From NCBI GenBank assembly GCA_902770965.1, contig CACXUY010000003.1:34569-98568 (forward strand): a DNA stretch of 64,000 nucleotides. The letters run 5' to 3'. A program made the position numbers and the translations under genes. The notes beneath the pieces are model-generated. The model did no database searches, was not told the DNA's origin, and was given only the letters and a program-made list of their open reading frames with translations. The DNA comes from an uncultured Lachnospiraceae bacterium. Lineage in GTDB: Bacteria > Bacillota > Clostridia > Lachnospirales > Lachnospiraceae. Positions 16,706 to 24,764 of the stretch are shown here, one piece after another (positions within the stretch are counted from its first letter, which is position 1; every line of letters starts with the position of its first letter).

Positions 16706-16852
16706 ATGGCAAAAAAGGAACTGAAAATGCGAGCGGTTGTTGCACCGACAGAAACCGTGATTGTATCGGCCTATAATCCTGACGGGAAAGCCGATGCTTT
16801 CAGGACTGGGATTGAGTTTAAGAAGTCACTGGAGGCAGCTGACTGCGAGTAA
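16706..16852 (+). pseudogene. Fragment resembling a flavin reductase/flavoredoxin-type protein
   Basis: 48 codons behind AGGAGA. The start MAKKELKMRAVVAPTETVIV, then SAYNPDGKADAF, looks like the N-terminus of flavin-reductase-like FMN proteins (known to me by pattern, not verified). The final residues FKKSLEAADCE do not fit, as if the middle had been deleted. It is followed 19 bases later by an old-yellow-enzyme fragment, a plausible former redox operon. It could instead be a genuine small protein. Confidence 0.45.
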
Positions 16853-16871
16853 ACAAAAGGAGGACTATCTC

Positions 16872-17015
16872 ATGTTTACGGAGCCAATACAGATCAACGG
16901 GCTTACATTGCGAAACCGGATTGTGATGCCGCCGATGGCAACCGGGAAAGCACAAAAGGTAGCACCCGGAGAGGATTTGGTGGAATACTATCTGGAGTGG
17001 GCGGAGCGCTTCTAA
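16872..17015 (+). pseudogene. N-terminal remnant of an old-yellow-enzyme-type NADH:flavin oxidoreductase
   Basis: 47 codons: MFTEPIQINGLTLRNRIVMP, then PMATGKAQKVAPGEDLVEYY. LRNRIVMPPMATG is the FMN-barrel start of this family, which normally exceeds 350 residues. The frame stops after WAERF, and no continuation is visible in the next 360 bases, so it is a truncated relic despite a good GGAGG site. Confidence 0.8.
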
Positions 17016-17375
17016 AGGACGCCGATTGGACAATTCGTGCATTGGCAGGACCCAATAGAAAAGCGTAATCCCAATGATGTTCAATAAACCTGAATTGTTC
17101 ACCGCTTAGTGGTGGATTTGCCTGAAGGTCGCGTAAGTTCCTGTTTTCTTGCGTTTCTTTTCATTTCCTTACTTTTGCTTTTCATCCAAATAGTGAATGG
17201 AAAAAGGACCTGATTCTTGGTAAAATCAAGGTGCCAAATAAATCAAATACCAAGAGAAAGCGGTCCTATATGGCAATTTAAACGACATTCCGCTTGAAAG
17301 CAATAGGCAAATCAAAATGAAGTTCAACGGTGGCGAACTTTTATAACAAGTCAGAACTATGGGAGAAGCGACAGT
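17016..17375 (+). other. Gene-free stretch with short coding scraps
   Basis: AT-rich and without an intact gene. Short open fragments (for example one ending in KFNGGELL near 17310-17345) suggest more decayed genes, but I cannot assign them. Confidence 0.4.
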
Positions 17376-17711
17376 ATGAATGACAGTGGGAGCGACAATA
17401 TGAGTGACGGTACGAACAGCAATGAGAGTGGCAATATGAACGGTAACAGGAGCGACAGTAGGAACAGCAGAATGAACGATAATGGGAGCGGCTATATGAA
17501 CGACAATGGGAATGAAAACAAGAACGATAACAAGGATAACAGCAATAAAAATAAAGGTACATATGGCATGGCAATCGGCATGTGCATAGGTATTTCTATC
17601 GGGACTGCCATCGGAACCGCCACTCAGAATATCGGGCTGTGGATGCCGATCGGTCTTAGTCTTGGCTTGTGCTTCGGCCTTGTATTTGGACATAACAGCG
17701 AGGAAGAATAA
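17376..17711 (+). CDS. Small protein with Asn/Ser/Gly-rich N-terminus and glycine-zipper membrane segments
   Basis: 111 residues, not recognised as a known family. Residues 1-60 are low-complexity and hydrophilic (repeats such as MNDNGSGYMNDNGNE). Residues 61-105 form two glycine-spaced hydrophobic segments, GMAIGMCIGISIGTAIG and LWMPIGLSLGLCFGLVFG, and the tail is acidic. Such glycine zippers pack tightly in membranes and occur in small membrane proteins and some bacteriocin-like peptides. GGAGAAG lies about 12 bases before the ATG. It sits among gene fragments, so acquisition by transfer is possible. Confidence 0.55.
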   Translation: MNDSGSDNMSDGTNSNESGNMNGNRSDSRNSRMNDNGSGYMNDNGNENKNDNKDNSNKNKGTYGMAIGMCIGISIGTAIGTATQNIGLWMPIGLSLGLCFGLVFGHNSEEE

Positions 17712-17780
17712 CGGTTTCAACCCTTCAACTATATTAGGGAAAACTGAGTATGACAGAGCGTTGAGGCATAGTAAACCCGC

Positions 17781-18009
17781 ATGCCCGGGTCAACTGCGTT
17801 GAAGAGCGCATGGCAGTGGATACTGGTGCTCTTGGGCTATATTTTGCTTATATACATCATGTTTAGCGGCGCAAGGAGGTTGGAAGTACGGCAGAATAAG
17901 AATTATGGAGATAATTCCGGCATATCAGGAATATGTGAAACGTGTGCCGATTCTGCTTCCTTTCATTCCGCTATACAGTGTGGATAAATATAAGTGGCTG
18001 GCTGCATGA
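17781..18009 (+). pseudogene. C-terminal fragment of a DUF1295-like membrane protein, frameshifted
   Basis: The first part reads SAWQWILVLLGYILLIYIMF, then RRLEVRQNKNYGDN. After a +1 shift near 17909 the frame continues PAYQEYVKRVPILLPFIP, then LYSVDKYKWLAA and a stop at 18007-18009. The combined sequence looks like the end of a DUF1295 / isoprenylcysteine-methyltransferase-like protein. The N-terminal two thirds are missing. Confidence 0.65.
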
Positions 18010-18105
18010 CTGAGGGAGGCCTCTTTCTGCCGCGTTTTCAAATGAGCGTAAGGACGTTCCCGATATTTCCAGCCGAGTGTTGAGTAAAGAGAATGAAATG
18101 AGAAT

Positions 18106-18135
18106 AAAAGAGGGTGGAACGCCGCCCTCTTTTTT
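18106..18135 (+). terminator. Intrinsic terminator
   Basis: AAGAGGG pairs with CCCTCTT around TGGAACGCCG and is followed by TTTTTT. It ends the pseudogene transcript before the DUF1703 gene. Confidence 0.85.
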
Positions 18136-18200
18136 GCTAGAATTAAGTAAGATACAGCTGTCTTTCATATCTGGTTTTGGAGAGAACGGAGGAGCTGGCG

Positions 18201-19781
18201 ATGGACGGACGAGCAAAGAAACTGCCAATCGGCATACAGGAATTTGAAAAACTGATCACCGGGGATTATCTTTATGTCGACAAGACAAGATACATATATG
18301 AGCTTGCGCATGGCGATGGAACATCGTATTTTCTGAGTCGCCCGAGGCGTTTCGGAAAGAGCCTTTTCCTGTCGTCCCTGAAGGCATATTTCGAGGGGAA
18401 GAGGGAACTCTTCAGCGGCCTTGACATAGAAAGGCTTGAAGAAGGAAACGAGGATGCCTGGCAGGAATACCCGGTGTTTTATTTTGACTTTAATAAAAAG
18501 AACTTCCGTGAAGCATCGGCATTGGTTGATGTGCTTTCGGAACACCTGAATGGATGGGACGAGAGGTATGGCGCAGACACGAGGGACAGGCCCATCGAGG
18601 AGAGGTTTCGGATATTGCTTGCAAAGGCAAACGAGGCCACTGGCCGTCGCGCGGTCGTCCTTGTGGACGAATATGACAAGCCCCTATTGGAGAACGGAGG
18701 GACAAACGAGCGCATGGAGCGGGACAAGGCAGTGTTCAAAGGCTTTTTCTCCACACTCAAGAGTTATGATGGGTACCTACGGTTCGTGTTCCTTACGGGG
18801 GTGACGAAATTCTCCAAGGTATCGATTTTCAGCGACCTGAACCACCTGCAGGACATCACTATTAACAAGAAATTTGCGTGTGTCTGTGGGATAACAGAAG
18901 GGGAGCTTCGAGGCAACGCTGATAATTACGTCAAGGATATGGCTGCGGAAAATGATATGTTGACAGAGGAGTGCTATGGTGAACTGAAGAAGATGTACGA
19001 CGGATATCATTTCCATCAGGACGCAGAGGGGGTGTACAATCCGTTTTCTGTTCTTAACACGCTTGCAGGCAAAGAATTCGGCTATTGGTGGTTCGAGACG
19101 GGAACTCCCACTTTCCTCGTGGAGAAGATGGCGTCCGTGAATTACGATATAAGGAAGATTACTAATGGAGAGATTTATGCCAGTTCCTCCCAGCTTGTGG
19201 ACTATCGCGCTGACAACCCCAATCCTGTGCCGCTGTTGTTCCAGACCGGCTATCTGACGATTACAGGCTATGACAAGCTGTTCCGGGCGTACCAGATGGG
19301 ATATCCTAACGAGGAGGTAAAGTACGGATTTCTGGAATGCCTGGCACCGTTTTATCTGAACCGTGAGAAAGAGCCGGGACCTCTTGACATCCGCTCGATA
19401 GGAGCTGCGGTCCGGGACGGGGATACGGATGCGCTAAGGGACATATTAGTATCTCTGTACGCAAGCCTCCCCTATACCACGGACGAGCGGCCTGTGGAGC
19501 AGAACTTCCAGAACGTTGCATATCTGGTATTCACTATGCTTGGCCAGTTCGTGCGCACCGAGGTTCACAGCGCCAGGGGGCGGTCGGACGTGGTTGTGGA
19601 GACGGATGATTACGTTTACATTATGGAATTCAAACGGGACGGAACCGCCGATGCCGCATTGGCGCAGATCGAGGATAGGGGCTATGCGCTGCCATATGCC
19701 GCGGATCCCAGGAAGCTGATCAAGATAGGGGCTAATTTCGACAGCAAGACGAGGATACTGGATGAGTGGAAGGTAGTGTAA
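18201..19781 (+). CDS. DUF1703-type protein (AAA-ATPase-like plus PD-(D/E)XK nuclease-like)
   Basis: 526-residue cytoplasmic protein of a family common in gut Clostridia and Bacteroidetes, function not established. The N-terminus LPIGIQEFEKL then YVDKT leads to a Walker-A-like SRPRRFGKS (residues 46-54). A Walker-B-like VVLVDEYDKPLL lies near 150, and a C-terminal PD-(D/E)XK core reads SDVVVETDDYVYIMEFK. ATG 18201 has GGAGGAG six bases upstream; an in-frame TTG at 18177 is less likely. It stands alone among decayed genes. A paralog is at 43801-45507. Confidence 0.85.
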   Translation: MDGRAKKLPIGIQEFEKLITGDYLYVDKTRYIYELAHGDGTSYFLSRPRRFGKSLFLSSLKAYFEGKRELFSGLDIERLEEGNEDAWQEYPVFYFDFNKKNFREASALVDVLSEHLNGWDERYGADTRDRPIEERFRILLAKANEATGRRAVVLVDEYDKPLLENGGTNERMERDKAVFKGFFSTLKSYDGYLRFVFLTGVTKFSKVSIFSDLNHLQDITINKKFACVCGITEGELRGNADNYVKDMAAENDMLTEECYGELKKMYDGYHFHQDAEGVYNPFSVLNTLAGKEFGYWWFETGTPTFLVEKMASVNYDIRKITNGEIYASSSQLVDYRADNPNPVPLLFQTGYLTITGYDKLFRAYQMGYPNEEVKYGFLECLAPFYLNREKEPGPLDIRSIGAAVRDGDTDALRDILVSLYASLPYTTDERPVEQNFQNVAYLVFTMLGQFVRTEVHSARGRSDVVVETDDYVYIMEFKRDGTADAALAQIEDRGYALPYAADPRKLIKIGANFDSKTRILDEWKVV

Positions 19782-19828
19782 TTGCTGTAATATGAGGAGG
19801 CAAAAACGGGTACATACGTAATTCTTAA

Positions 19829-20041
19829 GGTGATAAGTGGCGTTTTCTTGATATATTCGAAACACAGAGGTGTACTCGTGGCATCACGAAAGCAACAGTG
19901 TATTCTGGACCTGGTACAAACTATAATGTTACTGGCACGTTGTACCGTTATGATATTGTCAGGATTCATACGATCAACAATATTTGGGCCAAGTTTATGA
20001 TTAATCGTAAAGGTACGCGGTACCAACGTACACGCTCGTGA
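19829..20041 (+). pseudogene. SH3-like domain fragment
   Basis: An open frame without a proper start encodes ITKATVYSGPGTNYNVTGTL, then YRYDIVRIHTINNIWAKFMI and NRKGTRY. This is the pattern of a bacterial SH3 (SH3b) domain, usually found at the end of cell-wall hydrolases. Nothing else of such a protein remains. Confidence 0.65.
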
Positions 20042-20124
20042 AAAGCCCGTGGGAGTTTTTGCTTGGTGTTGTATCCTATCAGGTTTGGTTTTAAGAAAAG
20101 GTGATGTCGGAGGTGATTGTTGTG

Positions 20125-20370
20125 ATGATAGTACAGGAAGTGGCCGATATCATAGAAAGTATGCCAAGAAGAAATCAGCAGATCATGCTGGAACTGTTAA
20201 GAGTGATGAGCAGTCAACCATAGTTTGATGAGAGTGCGAGAAAGAATACGAACGAAAAAATGAGAAATGCGGCACTGGGACTTGCCGGACTCTGGAGCAG
20301 CCATGAAAAAGCAGCACCGGTAGATGAGGTTGTTCGGAATATGAGAAAGGGGCGCCGCTTTGATACTTGA
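20125..20370 (+). pseudogene. VapB-type antitoxin relic with an in-frame amber stop, plus toxin N-terminal stub
   Basis: One frame from ATG 20125 encodes MIVQEVADIIESMPRRNQQI ... VMSSQP, then TAG at 20221-20223, then FDESARKNTNEKMRNAALGL ... VDEVVRNMRKGRRFDT. The last block is typical of antitoxins of PIN-toxin systems. Overlapping it, 20359-20385 reads (M)ILDTLGF and stops, like the first residues of a PIN toxin (MILDTN). I infer a dead vapBC-like pair. Confidence 0.6.
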
Positions 20371-20517
20371 TACCTTAGGCTTTTAGAAAAAAGATTAACG
20401 AAAACTGTCGGATGCAGAAAAATTGCATGTCTGAATTCTGCAAGGGTGCAGGGGTGAGCGATTTACGCAGCGGCGAAGCCGCTTTCCGATGCGCATTCCT
20501 GCGATCCGCCGGAGGCA

Positions 20518-20551
20518 CTAAGGAAACACTGATTAATCAGTGCTTCCTTAG
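20518..20551. repeat. Perfect palindromic element
   Basis: CTAAGGAA and TTCCTTAG flank the perfect 16-bp palindrome CACTGATTAATCAGTG with single unpaired bases between. It resembles a transposon end or an IS-derived hairpin, but no transposase is nearby. Confidence 0.6.
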
Positions 20552-20714
20552 ATAAAAAAGCAGATATATGCATGGGATACGTGCGTATGTCTGCCCTTTT
20601 ATGTTACGGATGTTAAATGCTATGTGGGGTTATAGCTTCGGGCATCTTAACAATTTTTGATGGAGGGATTTACAGTATTTTCCGTAATATAAGGTTAAAA
20701 ATAAAAAATGAATA

Positions 20715-20743
20715 TTGCTATTATTGCTTAAAAATCATAAAAT
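20715..20743 (+). promoter_or_regulatory. Predicted promoter of the first metallo-hydrolase gene
   Basis: TTGCTA (20715-20720), 17 bases, TAAAAT (20738-20743). The inverted repeat at 20742-20764 overlaps its downstream edge. Confidence 0.5.
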
Positions 20744-20764
20744 ATTACCCATGAGGGGTAATAT
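20742..20764. promoter_or_regulatory. Operator-like inverted repeat
   Basis: ATATTACCC - ATGAG - GGGTAATAT, a perfect 9-bp inverted repeat over the predicted start of transcription, the usual place for a repressor. Confidence 0.5.
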
Positions 20765-20797
20765 ACTCCACACATTTTGAACTATGATTGGTTAGCT

Positions 20798-20821
20798 GGC
20801 CGCCGACGGGCGGATGACTTC
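20798..20821 (+). promoter_or_regulatory. Conserved leader motif upstream of metallo-hydrolase gene 1
   Basis: GGCCGCCGACGGGCGGATGA, then CTTC. The core CGACGGGCGG recurs at 24708-24728 and 27742-27761 before the two paralogs, 34-42 bases from their starts. Confidence 0.6.
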
Positions 20822-20862
20822 CAGAAAGAAGCAATGATTATATTCACTATGGAGGGACACGA

Positions 20863-23800
20863 ATGAACAACAAAGATGATTCTGAAATGAAGAACCCGTT
20901 GCTCCCCGACGAGAACATGCTTTCAGAAAAATTCAGCAGAAGAAGCTTCATGAAGGGCTTCGCTGCCACGACGGCTGCGGTCAGCCTGTCCACGATCCTC
21001 CCCTCTGCCGTCATGGCTGAGCCTGACGGAGACGAGAGCGTCAACATGCCTGTTGACGTATTCGGGGGGAGCGGAATATATATCGATGGCGGCGATGTCA
21101 ACATGAATGGTGAGACTTATACGCTCGAGTTCACCCAGCCGGTTCAGCTTGTCGCCAAGATCAACGGCGTGGTTCAGAAGGAAGGTACATGGAGAACCGA
21201 GAACAAACACCTCGTCTCCGTTGATCCTAACGGCGTGGTACGGATGCGTGACGGCGTCGGAGGATATCAGGTAGAAGTGACCTGGAAGAAGGGCGATGTC
21301 AGTTACGGAGTCACATTCATCACCGGTCAGCTCGCGGGTGGACATTCGATAGAGGTCGATGTTCCCCAGAAGCGCGGCGACTTCATGATCCGTCTTGCGA
21401 AGTATTTTGGCTGGTATCATTACAACAACTACATGGATGACGGCTCGGATATCGATGACCTCGGAAATTACGCTGATGAACGTCCCAGAAGCTATTACGA
21501 TGTCTGCGGCAACGCCGATTATGTGAAGCCTATCGAGGCGGCCATCGACAATTTTGTGCTTGCACCGGAAAGTCCCGAGGATTTATTCTATCCTATGTCA
21601 GACATGACCCGTCAGGACGCGGCCGTGATCATCGCGAAAGCATTCCATCTGGAATCCCTTGAGGATGATTACATCAGCGCGTTCGCTGACGCTGATCAGA
21701 TAGATCCTGACTGCTATGATGCGCTGAACACCCTGGTCGGCATGAATTTCTTCCGCGGCCGCACGAACGACACGCTCAACCCCACAGAAGCTATCACCGA
21801 CACCGAAGAGAGGCTTCTCATCGAGGCAATCGACGGCCGTATGGTATGCCCTGTGTGGTCGATGCCTGTGTCCAAGCGCAAATTCGTCCGTGCTCGTCCG
21901 ACATGGTTCACCGCTACCGAGGGAGCCACTGTCTACTGGCGCACAAGGATGCTTCCCGGCTCTGATATCTCACACAGGGAGATGCTGGGACTTTTCATCG
22001 GCGACAGAGGCAACGGCGTGACCCTGACTGAGGAGTGGAGCGATTATCGAGAGTACATCCCTAACTACTCCACCGTTCCCATGTTCGGTCTGAACAACTG
22101 CTATAATTTCCCTTATGAGAGGGTTTTCTTTACCGTTGAAGTTGACTGCTATGCCAAGAAGGAAGGATTGATGGATTCTCCTCACACCACCTTCATCTGG
22201 AGAGTGGATCGCCCCGCATGGCATGATTTCGCGTTTGATAAGCTGCACGAGGGTACAGCGGATTATCCGACCATTTATCGTTATTTCGATAACTTCCAGG
22301 CAGCCGCATACTATATTGAAGGTTCTGAGTCCGGTATTCTTTACGATGGTCTGATGCCTACGCATACTACAACGTCGCTGGTCGACCGCGTGAAGGAAGT
22401 CGCTACCAAGCCTTTCTGCTTCGTGCTCGGTCATAATCATGTTGACCATAAGGGCGCCCTTGCCGTTGCTTTCAGGGACGGACTGGACTGCTACATGGCA
22501 GACCGCGTCGGTCCTCAGGGCACCAAATGGGATATCACGGTTTACAGTGAGGATTCCACGGATGCCAATGTCACCGTCATCGATAAGCAAGAGGGAGTGT
22601 ATGAAGGCGACAATATCCATCTCGTGGAAGAGGGTGACAAGCTTGACATCGGCAACGCCGTCTTCACCATCTACCGTCTGCCCGGACATGAGGATGGCAT
22701 GATCATCCTCCATGAACCGAAGCTCGGCTTGATCTTCGCTTCCGATATATATGGCGTTAACCGTTATTGGGTCGCTGACCAGTTCGGCTGCACCGGCGTG
22801 AAGCAGGATCTGGTGTTATCACTGCAGCAGCAGCTGATGGATGCATATACCAAGGACGGAGGACTTGTCAAGGAGGTCTATACCGGCCACAACCGTATCG
22901 GAGTCGGTCCTGATTACATGATGGTTTGGGAGCAGGCCCTTCAGGATATGGTTGACCTCGGTCCGTATGCTTATAACGACGACCTGAGAGGAGACGGAGC
23001 CATCGTATCCCGCAACGGCAACCAGTATGAGACCACCAACTGGCAGGCCATGTCAGAGCGCGGCAAGATGTATATCGCGGAATATGAGTCTAAGTATGAC
23101 GGCGGGACCTTCAAGCGCATCGAGCTTGATCACTCCAGCGTCGCGCAGAACCTGTATTTCGACTACGCGACCAACGCGCATCTGAGCGATGTATGTTTCG
23201 CTGACGCGACTCTGGTCGGCCATGATTTCAAGTACAAGGCCGGACAGAATACCGAGGATGCCCTTCTCGATGACGGCCGCCTGAAATTCGTCATCCCCAA
23301 TAAATTTGTCCCCATGGACTATGAGTATGACGTCAAGGTTAAGAGGGGACAGGAGACCGTTACTTTCACGCCTGTGGCCATGTCCAACCATATTGCGGGC
23401 ATGACTGTCAATGATAAGCCCGCCTCCAGCCGCTGCCCGATCACCGTCTCCGCCGACGAGCCTGCGGTGGTCAAGATCACCGGACCTGACTATGAGACCA
23501 CTGAGACCTACGTCTTCAATTTCATTGAGGACTCCAACGACGCGCTCGCTGCCTGGGTCACCAGGCTTTATGAGAACTTCCTTGGACGTACTCCTGACGA
23601 GAAGGGTCTCCAGGCCTGGGTCGATGCCCTGACTTCAGGCGCGGCGACAGGCGCCAAGGTCGTTCACGGCTTTGTATTCAGTCAGGAATTCCAGAACAAT
23701 CCTCTTAGCAACGAAGATTTCGTCAAGGCTCTTTATGCCACCATCTTCAACCGCGAGGCAGATGAAGACGGACTTAAGGCCTGGGTCAATGTGCTTGAGA

Positions 23801-24273
23801 ACGGCGGAACCAGAAAGAAAGTTCTGGAAGGCTTCTTGAATTCCCCTGAGATGAAGGCACTCTGCGATGAACTCGGCATCCCTGCCGGCAGCTATCGCTC
23901 AGAAGAGCTTGTTGACAAATATTATAACCTGACTGCATTTATCAACAGAGTTTACACTAATATGTTCGGCCGGAAGGCAACCAAGGAAGAGCTTGAGGGT
24001 TACATCAAGGCCTTCGTCGCCGGCGAGTACACTCTGGGACAGTACATGCAGGGAGCCATTGCGAATCCGGCATTTATTGCTAAGAATGTCAACAATGAAG
24101 ATTTCATTGACATAGTCTACAAGGTCATGCTGAACCGTGCTCCCGATCTTATCGGAAAAGCTGCATGGCTCGCGGTACTTGCCAATGGCATGGATCGCCG
24201 CACGGTCGTTCAGAACATAGCCAAGTCCGCGGAGTTTATCAAGATCGCGGAGAAAGCGAAGGTTAAGCCCTGA
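20863..24273 (+). CDS. Tat-exported S-layer-homology / metallo-beta-lactamase-fold protein with DUF4214 repeats (paralog 1)
   Basis: 1136 residues. A Tat signal follows a 25-residue n-region: SRRSFMKGF, hydrophobic core, possible cleavage after VMA. Then come a Big_2-like domain (SVDPNGVVRMRDGVGGY), SLH-like repeats (about 165-330, with YPMSDMTRQDAAVIIAKAF) and a metallo-beta-lactamase domain with HNHVDH (His524-His529), LPGHEDGM, FASDIYG and YTGHNRIG, a full two-metal ligand set. A cadherin-like sandwich precedes about four DUF4214 half-repeats (FLGRTPDEKGLQAWVDAL and similar). Substrate unknown. DUF4214 also occurs in the protein at 33244. It has its own promoter and operator-like site, and lies about 6.6 kb upstream of tatA. 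Confidence 0.9.
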   Translation: MNNKDDSEMKNPLLPDENMLSEKFSRRSFMKGFAATTAAVSLSTILPSAVMAEPDGDESVNMPVDVFGGSGIYIDGGDVNMNGETYTLEFTQPVQLVAKINGVVQKEGTWRTENKHLVSVDPNGVVRMRDGVGGYQVEVTWKKGDVSYGVTFITGQLAGGHSIEVDVPQKRGDFMIRLAKYFGWYHYNNYMDDGSDIDDLGNYADERPRSYYDVCGNADYVKPIEAAIDNFVLAPESPEDLFYPMSDMTRQDAAVIIAKAFHLESLEDDYISAFADADQIDPDCYDALNTLVGMNFFRGRTNDTLNPTEAITDTEERLLIEAIDGRMVCPVWSMPVSKRKFVRARPTWFTATEGATVYWRTRMLPGSDISHREMLGLFIGDRGNGVTLTEEWSDYREYIPNYSTVPMFGLNNCYNFPYERVFFTVEVDCYAKKEGLMDSPHTTFIWRVDRPAWHDFAFDKLHEGTADYPTIYRYFDNFQAAAYYIEGSESGILYDGLMPTHTTTSLVDRVKEVATKPFCFVLGHNHVDHKGALAVAFRDGLDCYMADRVGPQGTKWDITVYSEDSTDANVTVIDKQEGVYEGDNIHLVEEGDKLDIGNAVFTIYRLPGHEDGMIILHEPKLGLIFASDIYGVNRYWVADQFGCTGVKQDLVLSLQQQLMDAYTKDGGLVKEVYTGHNRIGVGPDYMMVWEQALQDMVDLGPYAYNDDLRGDGAIVSRNGNQYETTNWQAMSERGKMYIAEYESKYDGGTFKRIELDHSSVAQNLYFDYATNAHLSDVCFADATLVGHDFKYKAGQNTEDALLDDGRLKFVIPNKFVPMDYEYDVKVKRGQETVTFTPVAMSNHIAGMTVNDKPASSRCPITVSADEPAVVKITGPDYETTETYVFNFIEDSNDALAAWVTRLYENFLGRTPDEKGLQAWVDALTSGAATGAKVVHGFVFSQEFQNNPLSNEDFVKALYATIFNREADEDGLKAWVNVLENGGTRKKVLEGFLNSPEMKALCDELGIPAGSYRSEELVDKYYNLTAFINRVYTNMFGRKATKEELEGYIKAFVAGEYTLGQYMQGAIANPAFIAKNVNNEDFIDIVYKVMLNRAPDLIGKAAWLAVLANGMDRRTVVQNIAKSAEFIKIAEKAKVKP

Positions 24274-24464
24274 CGGTCTTTTGCATCATGAGCTGAGATA
24301 AGGAACACGGCATCGTTCTTGGCACTGTTTTGCTAAGATAAGGCTAGCCATAGGCTCATGATCTCACCTAATTATGTTTGAGACGTTGCATATTTATATG
24401 CCGCTCACTTATGGATTACATGGATGGATGTTTGGCAGGCAGCATTTTGACCCTGTCAGGCATC

Positions 24465-24513
24465 CCGGCAGCCCGGAGGGAGAACCCCTGTATCCCTCCG
24501 GGGATGCTGCCGG
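24465..24513 (+). terminator. Large GC-rich hairpin after paralog 1
   Basis: CCGGCAGC-CCGGAGGG pairs with CCCTCCGG-(GGAT)-GCTGCCGG, with a small bulge. A T run is lacking, so termination is possible but not certain. Confidence 0.45.
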
Positions 24514-24622
24514 TATCTGATGGTTGTATTTAGGCAAAAGTATTATAGGAAAGAAATATTATCAGCATGCAGCGGAGCATATTCCGCCGGCTGATTGCGA
24601 TAAAGCTATTTAAAGTTGTCAC

Positions 24623-24661
24623 ACATGTTCAGCACCCCAGGCTCGGGATGCTGAATATGTA
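24623..24661. repeat. Repeat family A, minimal hairpin copy
   Basis: GTTCAGCACCCCAGGCTCGG followed by GATGCTGAATATGTAC; arms TTCAGCA / TGCTGAA. Confidence 0.7.
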
Positions 24662-24707
24662 CAGACTGTCTTTTATTTGGACGCTTCTTGATGGAACAGC
24701 TAATACA

Positions 24708-24728
24708 CGGTCGTCGACGGGCGGCTTC
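24708..24728 (+). promoter_or_regulatory. Conserved leader motif upstream of metallo-hydrolase gene 2
   Basis: CGGTCGTCGACGGGCGGCTT, then C, 36 bases before the start codon. Same core as at 20798 and 27742. Confidence 0.6.
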
Positions 24729-24764
24729 AAAGCAATACTAATTCCTATTTATGGAGGGAAACGA

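Larger units (their letters stand above)
24274..24764 (+). other. Intergenic leader region between paralogs 1 and 2
   Basis: No gene. It holds a large hairpin (24465-24513), a short family A repeat (24623-24661) and the conserved leader motif (24708-24728). An in-frame extension of paralog 2 to 24567 runs through the repeat and is rejected as coding. Confidence 0.6.

Noticed and set aside
20221..20223. Amber codon read as pyrrolysine or suppressed in the antitoxin frame
   Set aside because: The neighbouring toxin is reduced to a stub and the surroundings are full of relics, so decay is the simpler explanation.
20798..20862. Known riboswitch before the metallo-hydrolase genes
   Set aside because: Apart from the short shared core I see no fold matching a known class; only a motif can be claimed.
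24567..24764. N-terminal extension of metallo-hydrolase paralog 2
   Set aside because: It translates a family A repeat and the leader motif; the aligned paralogs start at 24765 equivalents with a good ribosome site.
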